Part shown: piece by piece, positions 15,604 to 23,560 of the stretch | Layout: every line of letters begins with the position of its first letter | How positions within the stretch are numbered: position 1 is the stretch's first letter | NCBI RefSeq assembly: GCF_014639235.1 | Contig: NZ_BMFU01000006.1 | Span: forward strand, 243,217 to 307,216 | Length of the DNA stretch: 64,000 nt | Source of the DNA: Paenibacillus silvae | GTDB taxonomy: Bacteria; Bacillota; Bacilli; Paenibacillales; Paenibacillaceae | Direction: 5' to 3' | Made by a program: the position numbers and the translations under genes | Notes under the pieces: generated by a model | Told to the model about the DNA's origin: nothing | What the model saw: the letters and a program-made list of their open reading frames with translations, nothing else | The model's database searches: none

Positions 15604-16191
15604 ATGAGTTGGAAAGATTACAACGGTCTCGTGGCAGGCATGATGCGAACCGGAATTTTGGGATATGGCGGTGGCCCTTCAGTTATTCCACTCATCCGTT
15701 ATGAAGCCGTTACCCGCTATGAATGGGTCAGCGATGATGAATTCGGCGAGATTCTGGCGATTGCCAACGCACTGCCGGGCCCCATTGCTACCAAGATGGC
15801 TGCTTATCTTGGGTATAAAACCAAAGGTGTGCTGGGCGCTATTGTCGCCGTACTTGCTCACATCTTGCCGACAAGCATTGCGATTATTGCCCTGCTGGGT
15901 TCGATGTACGCGCTGCGCGAATCCAAAATTGTAGCGGGCATGGTCGCCGCAGTCCGACCTGTTATTTTTGTGATGCTCGGTATGATGGCCTATGAATTTG
16001 CAATGAAAGCCTGGAAAGGGCTTGGCAAATGGTTTGCTATTGCATTCGGCATAATTGCCTTTGCGGCGCTGCAGTTGCTGAATGTGCACCCTGGATTGGT
16101 CATTACAGCTTTCCTGGTCTATGGCTTCTTCCATTTTGGTCTCGTTCAGCGTTTGAAATCCAAAGGTAACTCTGACAAGGAGGTATCGTAG
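15604..16191 (+). CDS. ywrB: Chromate transporter, N-type CHR subunit
   Basis: A 195-residue single-domain CHR protein of the chromate ion transporter family, with about five to six membrane segments. The signature GYGGGPSVIPLIRYEAV and the NALPGPIATKMAAYLGYK motif are intact. Short CHR proteins work in pairs of opposite topology; the partner begins one base after this stop codon. The pair exports chromate in B. subtilis (Chr3N/Chr3C). AGGAGG precedes the ATG. Substrate is inferred from the family; some CHR proteins may move sulfate. Confidence 0.85.
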   Translation: MSWKDYNGLVAGMMRTGILGYGGGPSVIPLIRYEAVTRYEWVSDDEFGEILAIANALPGPIATKMAAYLGYKTKGVLGAIVAVLAHILPTSIAIIALLGSMYALRESKIVAGMVAAVRPVIFVMLGMMAYEFAMKAWKGLGKWFAIAFGIIAFAALQLLNVHPGLVITAFLVYGFFHFGLVQRLKSKGNSDKEVS

Positions 16192-16192
16192 G

Positions 16193-16738
16193 ATGCTTCA
16201 GACGTGGTGGGAACTATTTTGGGGATTTTTCGTAGCGAACATTCTGGGATATGGCGGTGGCCCCGCTTCCATTCCGTTGATGCAGGAAGAGATTGTGAAT
16301 CACTACCACTGGATGACCACGGAACAGTTCGGGGACGTCCTCGCGATCGGCAATGCACTTCCCGGGCCGATTGCAACCAAAATCGCTGCATTTGTCGGAT
16401 ACCATGTCGCAGGCTGGTTCGGTGCCTTCATCGCCAGCTTTGCTACGATTGTACCGTCGGCAGCTGCACTTATTTTATTATTGCGTTTATTAAACAAACA
16501 TCGCACCTCGCCTAAAGTCAAAGGCATGACATTGCTTGTACAGCCCGTCATTGCCGTGCTTATGATTCTGCTCACCTGGGAATTCGGCCAAGTATCTACA
16601 GACTCCATTGGGATCTGGCAAACACTAATTATTGCAGGCATCTCGCTTTGGGTCATGACCAAAACCAAGTTGCATCCTGCGATTCTTATTCTTATTGCTT
16701 TTGCCTATGGTGCTTTGGTGCTGTCGCATACGATGTAA
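16193..16738 (+). CDS. ywrA: Chromate transporter, C-type CHR subunit
   Basis: A 181-residue CHR protein paralogous to the preceding gene (GYGGGPASIPLMQEEIVNHY, NALPGPIATKIAAFVGYH). AAGGAGG in the end of the upstream frame serves as ribosome site and only one base separates the genes, which implies coupled, equimolar synthesis. A strong terminator at 16800 ends the three-gene operon. Confidence 0.85.
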   Translation: MLQTWWELFWGFFVANILGYGGGPASIPLMQEEIVNHYHWMTTEQFGDVLAIGNALPGPIATKIAAFVGYHVAGWFGAFIASFATIVPSAAALILLLRLLNKHRTSPKVKGMTLLVQPVIAVLMILLTWEFGQVSTDSIGIWQTLIIAGISLWVMTKTKLHPAILILIAFAYGALVLSHTM

Positions 16739-16799
16739 CAGGGATACATCACTTCATTTAATTTTGAAAAAGACAGGTCACATGCAGCCGTATCATACC

Positions 16800-16841
16800 A
16801 AAAAGGTGATATCCGCTCGAATGCGGATATCACCTTTTTGT
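16800..16841. terminator. Strong bidirectional terminator
   Basis: A perfect 17-bp stem AAAAAGGTGATATCCGC / GCGGATATCACCTTTTT around TCGAAT. It serves the converging chromate operon and the Ig-repeat protein gene. Confidence 0.9.
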
Positions 16842-16871
16842 ACTTTACATAATAACATTTGTAAGGCAAAG

Positions 16872-19244
16872 TTACTTCGCTTCAACCACTACGGTAACCT
16901 TTGTTTTTACCCCTGCATAGGAAACCGTAATCGTTGCTTTCCCTTTCCCATTCGCCTGAATCACACCATCTTTAACGGAAGCAGTCGCTATACGGGAGGA
17001 TGTCCAAAGTGCTGGCTTGGATACATTAGCCTCACTTCCATCCACGTACGTTGCTGTAGCCACAACTGTCGCTTTATCGCCAGCCTTCATCGTCAATGTG
17101 ACTTTGTCGGTCTGCAAATATTTCAGTGTATCTACATCCAGCGCAATCGTCACCGTTTTGCCGCCATACTTCGCTGTAATCTTGGCTTTACCTGAATTTA
17201 ATGCTTTTACTTTACCTTTGGTCACTTGAGCAACCTTGTAACTGTTCGTTTTCCATTCAGCCTTGTCCGTAATATCACGTTCACTGCCATCACTCAGGGT
17301 AGCCGTTACTGTCAGATCAACCGTATCGCCTGATTTGAGGGAAAGTGCAGGTTCCGAAGCTGTGATTCGTGAGATTACATCGACTTCAACCTGAATCGTA
17401 ACTTTTTGCGAGCCGTATTCAGCAGTAATGTTGGCTTTACCACTGCTGTTCCCTGTGATTACACCCTTTTTTACATCTGCTACGCGGGCATTGCTGGATT
17501 TCCAGGTCGCATCTGCTGTGACATCCTTTGTATTACCGTCACCATCTGTACCTGTCAGAATAACGGTTTGGGTTTCTTTTGCCGAAAGCACAACAAAGTT
17601 TACATCTGCCTCCAGTCCGCTTGCCATACCCACTTCAACCGGGAGTGTCAACGTTTTGCCTTCAATTTTAGCCGTAATCGTCGCTTTCCCTGTCGCTACA
17701 CCTGTAATAACCCCTTTGCTGTCTACCTCAGCGATTTTCTCGCTGCTGCTGCTCCAGGTTGCATCCTCGGAAACATCCTTGGAGGTCTCACCGTACAGTG
17801 CAAGCACTTTGGCAGAAGTGGTTCCGCCTACAGCCACGGTTGCTTTCTTTTTGTCCATCTCATATTTGTCTGGAACGTCTACGCTGACTGTGAATTTCAC
17901 CGTTTTACCGCCATATGCTGCTGTAATCGTAGCCGTACCTGATTTATAAGCAATCAGTTCGCCACCCGATACATATACGATTTCAGCATCGCTGGAGGTC
18001 CATGTCGCCTTGGACGTAACATCCTCCTTGCTCGCATCAATGTATTCTGCATTCGCCGTCAGTTTTTTCGTTCTGTTGTCACCCGTAACACTCATGGCAA
18101 GCTTATCATTCACATCTTTGATATCCAGATATCTCGCGGTATCCACATCCACGGCGACTTCCACCGTTTTACCGCTATAGGTTGCCTTGATCGTCGTTGA
18201 TCCGGCGCTCACTGCCGTAATTTGACCTTTGAACACCGTCGCAACCTTCTCGTTGCTGGATGTCCATGTCGCCTGATCGGTTACATTCACATCACTGCTG
18301 TTTGGATATGAAGCCGTCACAACAACATTGGCTGTTTTATTGCTCTCGCTCAAGCGGAAGAAAATACTCTGTTTCTCTACGCTCAGCTTGCTCGTCTGAT
18401 CTACATCCACATCTACTGATACGGACTTGGTACCATATTTCCCTGTAATAACAGCAGAGCCTGCCGAGTAACCTGTAATATTGCCCTTCAGCACATCTGC
18501 AACCTTCTCATTACTCGACGTCCATTCCGCCAGGTCGGTTACATCTTTCGTTGTCCCGTCTGGATAAGTAGCCGTCAATTTCACAACTTCGCTTTTGTTG
18601 AGCAGCAGATTCACCTGCTTCTTGTCTACGTCTACACGTTTAACCACTTCTACGCTGACGTCCAAGGTTACGCTCTGGCTTCCCAGTTTGGCAGTAATGA
18701 CAGCTGTTCCCGCGCTTTGCCCAGTAACCTTGCCGTTAACAACGGTGGCAACCTTCTCGTCACTTGTCGACCATTCTGCACTGCTCGCTGCATCACTGTT
18801 CGTTGTATTATCGCTGTACGTCGCAGTCAAGACGATGTCTTTGCTTTCCCCTGTGCGGAGCTCAAGATTTTGCACGCTTTTCGAAAGGGCTTTAACCTTC
18901 TTCGTTACTTTAATTTGAACAGGCTGAGTTTGGCCCTGATACGCCACTGTAATTGTTGCTGTGCCTTCTTTTTTGGCTGTAATCGAGCCATTATATGCAG
19001 TTGCTACCGAAGTATCACTGCTCGTCCAGGATGAGCTGATCGTAACGTTCGCTGAGGTATTATCCGAATATACCCCCGTTACCGTCACCGAACCGGAATC
19101 GCCGACTTCGAGCGACATTTCATTTTTGGAAACTACAATTTTGGACAGTTCCTTCTCTGCCGCAGCGGCCAAGCCTACGTTGGAAATAGTGAGCATCAAC
19201 ACCAGCATCATTACCATATACTTGGTCAATCTTGGCTTTAACAT
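16872..19244 (-). CDS. Secreted protein with nine Ig-like (Big_2) repeats
   Basis: A 790-residue exported protein: signal peptide at about 1-28 (MVMMLVLMLTISNVGLAAAA), then nine tandem bacterial Ig-like domains of about 80-85 residues. Each carries a W-x-S-S/T-x-x-x-x-A-x-V core and a G-x-A-x-I-T-x-x-Y end, for example ATWTSSNEKVATVFKGQIT and AEWTSSNEKVADVLKGNIT. The repeats are intact in frame but diverged, so this is an old array. No SLH, LPXTG or catalytic domain is present, so it is a secreted or loosely bound adhesive or structural protein. The second of two adjacent ATGs (19244) has better spacing from GGAGGG. Confidence 0.85.
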   Translation of the reverse strand: MLKPRLTKYMVMMLVLMLTISNVGLAAAAEKELSKIVVSKNEMSLEVGDSGSVTVTGVYSDNTSANVTISSSWTSSDTSVATAYNGSITAKKEGTATITVAYQGQTQPVQIKVTKKVKALSKSVQNLELRTGESKDIVLTATYSDNTTNSDAASSAEWSTSDEKVATVVNGKVTGQSAGTAVITAKLGSQSVTLDVSVEVVKRVDVDKKQVNLLLNKSEVVKLTATYPDGTTKDVTDLAEWTSSNEKVADVLKGNITGYSAGSAVITGKYGTKSVSVDVDVDQTSKLSVEKQSIFFRLSESNKTANVVVTASYPNSSDVNVTDQATWTSSNEKVATVFKGQITAVSAGSTTIKATYSGKTVEVAVDVDTARYLDIKDVNDKLAMSVTGDNRTKKLTANAEYIDASKEDVTSKATWTSSDAEIVYVSGGELIAYKSGTATITAAYGGKTVKFTVSVDVPDKYEMDKKKATVAVGGTTSAKVLALYGETSKDVSEDATWSSSSEKIAEVDSKGVITGVATGKATITAKIEGKTLTLPVEVGMASGLEADVNFVVLSAKETQTVILTGTDGDGNTKDVTADATWKSSNARVADVKKGVITGNSSGKANITAEYGSQKVTIQVEVDVISRITASEPALSLKSGDTVDLTVTATLSDGSERDITDKAEWKTNSYKVAQVTKGKVKALNSGKAKITAKYGGKTVTIALDVDTLKYLQTDKVTLTMKAGDKATVVATATYVDGSEANVSKPALWTSSRIATASVKDGVIQANGKGKATITVSYAGVKTKVTVVVEAK

Positions 19245-19503
19245 CATTTCCCTCCGATATTCGTCATTTTATTCCTACTATATAATGTCGGCAAAGGCTT
19301 TCCAGATGTTTAGACTTTCAGGAAATTTTCAGGTAATTATATGGGAATTCATGTTACTCGATCATCTAACCATGCATAAGGGAAGCTGCAATCAGAGCGA
19401 ATATATGCAGCATTGCACCGGTTTCATTCACCACCGTATCCTCAAGGCATAATCTGAGTTTAGAGCGACTGGAGTACATTTTTATAGAAAAGGAGGATAC
19501 CGA

Positions 19504-20112
19504 TTGAATCAATCCTTTGATTACATCGACTATTGGGAGCGGACTTATCGCAAAGGTGAAACATCCGGCAGAGGTTCATACGGAGTGCTGGCTGAGTTCA
19601 AAGCCGAGGTTGTCAATGCATTAATCCAGCGTGAGGGCATTCGTCGCATTATCGAGTTTGGCTGCGGTGATGGGAACCAATTGAAATATATGGACTATGG
19701 CGAATATCTCGGTATGGATGTGGCTTCAGCCTCGGTAGAGCACTGTGCCTCCATGTACGCTGATGATCCTTCGAAGAGCTTCATGGTATATAGACCAGGT
19801 CTATGGGTCAACCGTGGTTTTCTGCAAGCGGATCTCACCGTTTGTCTGGATGTGCTCTATCACATTACGGATGAGACAGATTTTCGCCATACGCTGCATG
19901 ATGTGCTCCATGCCTCTACCCGCTGGGTTGTACTCTATACGAGACTGAGGGAACAGGGTGATTCAGGAGTACGAACGATTCAGGACCGTAACCTGTTCCA
20001 TTATCTGTTTGATTATCCCGAGTTCAAGGTGCATGAGATTATACGTCAGCGCTATCCCCAGCAGTCCTCGGCAGACTTTGTCATTCTGAAACGGACATGT
20101 GCGAAGAAGTGA
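19504..20112 (+). CDS. Class I SAM-dependent methyltransferase
   Basis: A 202-residue protein with motif I IIEFGCGDGNQLKYM at about 48-62, motif II EYLGMDVAS, and a C-terminal HEIIRQRYPQQSSADFVIL strand. It opens with DYIDYWERTYRKGETSGRGS, common in methyltransferases of surface-glycan or tRNA-like families. TTG start at 19504 with AAAGGAGGATACCGA upstream. No neighbour suggests a substrate. Confidence 0.7.
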   Translation: MNQSFDYIDYWERTYRKGETSGRGSYGVLAEFKAEVVNALIQREGIRRIIEFGCGDGNQLKYMDYGEYLGMDVASASVEHCASMYADDPSKSFMVYRPGLWVNRGFLQADLTVCLDVLYHITDETDFRHTLHDVLHASTRWVVLYTRLREQGDSGVRTIQDRNLFHYLFDYPEFKVHEIIRQRYPQQSSADFVILKRTCAKK

Positions 20113-20140
20113 TTTCAGCCAAAAAATACGGCAAAAATAT

Positions 20141-20162
20141 AACCGCCCTGCCAAGGGCGGTT
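20141..20162. terminator. Terminator between converging genes
   Basis: AACCGCCCT-GCCA-AGGGCGGTT. Minus-strand reading is followed by a T-rich ATATTTTTG, so it mainly ends the polysaccharide cluster transcript. Confidence 0.65.
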
Positions 20163-20210
20163 AATCACACATTCAAGATGAAAGATGAACATCTAACTAT
20201 ATCATTCCCC

Positions 20211-21347
20211 TTAAAATAAACCCTTGTCTCCACGCAGCTTCGCCAGCGCCTCCATATAGAAATAATCGCCGTAAATAATCGGCACATTGATGCCCCGTCC
20301 TTCGGGGTAATGCACCGTACCCCGGAGGATCAGCCCTTCCTCCGCCGCCAATTCGGCGGAGCTATGGTGCTCATACAAGCCGCGGACGATGCGTTCTCCC
20401 GCGGCAGCGTAGGTTTGCCCGCGCGGCGACAGCTTCGCGAGCTCAAGCAGTCCGCTCGCGGCAATAGCCGCTGCGGACGAATCCCACGCCGCCCGGTGCT
20501 CCGCTGGCGCGCGGAAATCCCACACCGGCACGATGTCTTCGCCAAGCATGGCGAGGAAGAAATCGGCCGCTCGCTCCGCTGTCTCCAGATATCGGGCTTC
20601 GCCCGTATACCGGAAAGACAGCGCAAACCCGTGCAGCGCCCAGGCGGTGCCCCGCGCCCAGGCCGACCCGGGAGCATGGCCTTGGCCGCCATGCTCCCGC
20701 AGCTTCTGCCCCGTGTGTGGATCAAACTCCACCACGTGGCAGATGGACCCGTCGGCGCGCACGAATTCACGCGCGACGGTGTCCGCATGCGCTTCCGCCA
20801 GCCATCGGAAGCGAGGATCGCCGCTCTGCTCGGAGGCCCAGTAGAGCAGCGGCAGGTTCATCATGCTGTCAATGATGGCTACGCCGCGCGTATCCATCGT
20901 TGACGAGCTGAAGTTCCAGGCGCGGATGAACTCACCGCGCACATGAAAACGGGCGGCGAGCAAATTCGCGGCAAGCAAGCCGCGGCGTCGCCCCTCCGCA
21001 CTGCCTGTCTCGCGATAGCTGGCTACGCCGCTAAGCAGCCAGATAAAACCCAGATCGTGATCCACCAGGTCAGGATCACGCAGACAGCCTTCGAGCTGCT
21101 GCTCACAGCTCTCGGTAATGCGCCGCAGCTCTGTAGCCGACTCATGCTGCGGAGCATCCCTGTACACCAGCCATAACAAGCCGGGCCAGAAACCGGCTGT
21201 CCACCAATCAGGATCATTCTGATCGTACATCCCCTGCAGTGAAGTATGGGGAAACGTATCCTGAATTCGCTTGGCGTTGCGAATCGTTTTGTCAGCTGCC
21301 TGTCTCCATGCTGCTTCTACCCATGATTCCGATGTTGATGTGTCCAT
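20211..21347 (-). CDS. Unsaturated uronyl hydrolase (GH88)
   Basis: A 378-residue cytoplasmic glycoside hydrolase family 88 protein. GH88/GH105 enzymes use vinyl-ether hydration to open the unsaturated uronate left at the non-reducing end by polysaccharide lyases. Family features seen: NDPDWWTAGFWPGLLWLVYRD near the N-terminus, DHDLGFIWLLSG, GVAIIDSMMNLPLLYWASEQ and an (alpha/alpha)6 barrel layout with GSAWARGTAWALHGFALSF. No signal peptide, so it acts on imported fragments. It is last in a four-gene minus-strand group with two lyase-like proteins and an esterase. GGGAGGGG precedes the ATG at 21347; the longer reading from 21437 is rejected. Confidence 0.85.
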   Translation of the reverse strand: MDTSTSESWVEAAWRQAADKTIRNAKRIQDTFPHTSLQGMYDQNDPDWWTAGFWPGLLWLVYRDAPQHESATELRRITESCEQQLEGCLRDPDLVDHDLGFIWLLSGVASYRETGSAEGRRRGLLAANLLAARFHVRGEFIRAWNFSSSTMDTRGVAIIDSMMNLPLLYWASEQSGDPRFRWLAEAHADTVAREFVRADGSICHVVEFDPHTGQKLREHGGQGHAPGSAWARGTAWALHGFALSFRYTGEARYLETAERAADFFLAMLGEDIVPVWDFRAPAEHRAAWDSSAAAIAASGLLELAKLSPRGQTYAAAGERIVRGLYEHHSSAELAAEEGLILRGTVHYPEGRGINVPIIYGDYFYMEALAKLRGDKGLF

Positions 21348-21586
21348 ATTACTGCCCCTCCCGCTTCTGAGTATGACCAATTCACACTTCCAGTTGCTGT
21401 TATCCCCAGCCTTCTTCCAGAAAGCTTTGGACCCCATGTTCCCTGTTTTCTTCTGCCTGCTCCTTTAAAGTTTACATAGAACAACCTCCAGCACGCAGTG
21501 CTCCGCTTCATATCAAGCGCTATCAGTGACATGTCGCCTTTTTGTCACTTTCCCCGCACTCTGTATCTCGGCAAACTCTTCATGTC

Positions 21587-23560
21587 TTACATACTTCCCA
21601 ATCGAACAGTAAAAGTCAGCTGCTGCGCACCATAAGCCTCCATCCGCGCCTGTTTCAACAGCCCGTTGCGTGAAGCAACGGCCTGCGGGTCGAGCTTGAC
21701 GTTCACTCCCGGATTACACGCTTCAGATTCAACGTATGCGCCGCGGTACGCAGTACGTACGCTTCGCTCGGTGTGCGTGACGACAGCCTGCTCCTGCCCA
21801 TCGCTGTACATTAGCGGAATGAGCGCTCCTGCCGCTTCAATCCTGCCTTCAAACTCATACGTCACGATCAGCTCATCCGCTCGCTGGACATAGCGGCCAC
21901 GTACAGCGCTTATTCCAGAGAAATGCCCCTTCCAGGTGATCTGAAAAGCGTTCTGCCCGGCGCTCTCCACTGCCTTCACACCGCTTCCCGCCATTGCTTT
22001 ATTCAGCTTGTTCCCGGATTCATTCTCCGCTGCTGCGATTGGAGCTTCCGCCTCATATACAATTGAACCGCCGCCGCAGGCAGGATCTATTCCTGCATCG
22101 CGGTCATAGTCGCTGCCGGACGGTATGCCTTGGGCCAGGCTATGCCAGACCCCATCGGGTGTCATCCATGCAGGGCAGTAGCTCAAAGGCTGAACAACAC
22201 CCTCGGCAAACTCCGTAAACCCTGCCTGTGCATGACCGGCTGCTGACGGACCGATTAACCCGGGTAAACCTGCCTGTTGTATTCGTACCATTCCAGGGAT
22301 GGTATACGGATCATTCAGAGCGGTATGCAATACGATCTGCTGCCCGGGCACGGAAGCCAGCACGGTTTCAAACCAGCCATCCGTCTGCAGTACCCTGTCC
22401 CCGATCTCGGAAGGAAGATACGCGGGAATAATGCTTTCACCCGGATCACGCAGACAAGCATGAGCCAGTGCCGCCGCCGTCCACAGGTTGTAGCAGGTAT
22501 GATTCGTATAAATCTCGTATCCGTGTCGCTGCTCTGGCGCATATTCATTGCGTACGATTTTCAGGCGCCCGTCCGGCATGAGCCAGCGCTCAACCGCTTC
22601 AAAACAGCGATTGGCCGCCCGGGCAAACGCTCCTGCCATAACTGAATCGCCAGCTTCACTCGCCAGGGCAGCATGCAGCGAGCAGACATAGGCTGCAGCC
22701 GCTTCATTCCATTGATGCTGCGAGCTGCGTCCCCGCGGCGGAATCTCTCCAAGCGGAGACAGCATGAGCAGGGAGCTGAACGCACCGTCACGCAGCCGAT
22801 CTCGCAAGGCATCTGCAACAGCTCCTTCATATCCGGCATCGAGCATTACTCCAAGGTGATAGCGGGTAGCGATATCATAGGAAAAAGGACTATTGGGTCG
22901 ATCCAGTGGACCATCCTGATACAAACCGAGCGCAGTAAACCGCGGCAGGTGATAGGCCTCCAGATAACGATCCATCCAGGCTGTATTGACACTCGCAAGC
23001 TGTTCACGCCACCTTAAATATTCTCCCGAGATCATAATCGCATTCCAGTTAATCATGCGATTGGCATTGTTCATTTTGGTCATCGTAAATACATAATCTT
23101 CTTCGGGATCAATCGTCCTCAGAGCCTCAGCCCAGATGGCCGCCTGCTCAGGCCGATGAGACTTGAGCAGCATATACGCCCGCATCATCAGCACGGGATA
23201 GAAATCCGGGTGATGGTCGGGCGCACTGCCTTTCACCACCGCATCAATGCTATGTGACAGAGCTGCCGCTGCGGAATCAAGTAGTTCGAGCTGCCCCGCA
23301 TCCACCAGAACTGCTGCTGCCATCGCATAGGCAGGCGTAGAATAGTACCTCTCTGCTCCCGAGTACGGATCAATAATAGCTCCATCATGATCTTGAACTT
23401 TTTTGTAAGCGTGCACAATTTGTTGTACAAGGGCCAGCTTGCGTTCCCGATTCCAGCCATCAGCAGGTGCAGGGCCCGCTTCAGCTGCCAACATACGGTA
23501 CTGCTTTAATGCTGTTTTCCACGGATAAGCTGATGCAGCTGTATAATTACTCACCTTCAC
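21587..23560 (-). CDS. Alpha/alpha-toroid polysaccharide lyase-like protein (DUF2264-like?)
   Basis: A 657-residue protein without signal peptide. The first 400 residues look like an (alpha/alpha) toroid with conserved aromatic and polar clusters (MNNANRMINWNAIMISGEYL, RGRSSQHQWNEAAAAYV, EIYTNHTCYNLWTAAALAHA), followed by a beta-rich half. This layout is that of several polysaccharide lyase families, and the neighbours (heparinase II/III-like protein, GH88) support a role in uronate-glycan breakdown. The exact family was not recognised; DUF2264 or a related lyase family is a guess. It overlaps the upstream gene by 14 bases. Confidence 0.6.
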   Translation of the reverse strand: MKVSNYTAASAYPWKTALKQYRMLAAEAGPAPADGWNRERKLALVQQIVHAYKKVQDHDGAIIDPYSGAERYYSTPAYAMAAAVLVDAGQLELLDSAAAALSHSIDAVVKGSAPDHHPDFYPVLMMRAYMLLKSHRPEQAAIWAEALRTIDPEEDYVFTMTKMNNANRMINWNAIMISGEYLRWREQLASVNTAWMDRYLEAYHLPRFTALGLYQDGPLDRPNSPFSYDIATRYHLGVMLDAGYEGAVADALRDRLRDGAFSSLLMLSPLGEIPPRGRSSQHQWNEAAAAYVCSLHAALASEAGDSVMAGAFARAANRCFEAVERWLMPDGRLKIVRNEYAPEQRHGYEIYTNHTCYNLWTAAALAHACLRDPGESIIPAYLPSEIGDRVLQTDGWFETVLASVPGQQIVLHTALNDPYTIPGMVRIQQAGLPGLIGPSAAGHAQAGFTEFAEGVVQPLSYCPAWMTPDGVWHSLAQGIPSGSDYDRDAGIDPACGGGSIVYEAEAPIAAAENESGNKLNKAMAGSGVKAVESAGQNAFQITWKGHFSGISAVRGRYVQRADELIVTYEFEGRIEAAGALIPLMYSDGQEQAVVTHTERSVRTAYRGAYVESEACNPGVNVKLDPQAVASRNGLLKQARMEAYGAQQLTFTVRLGSM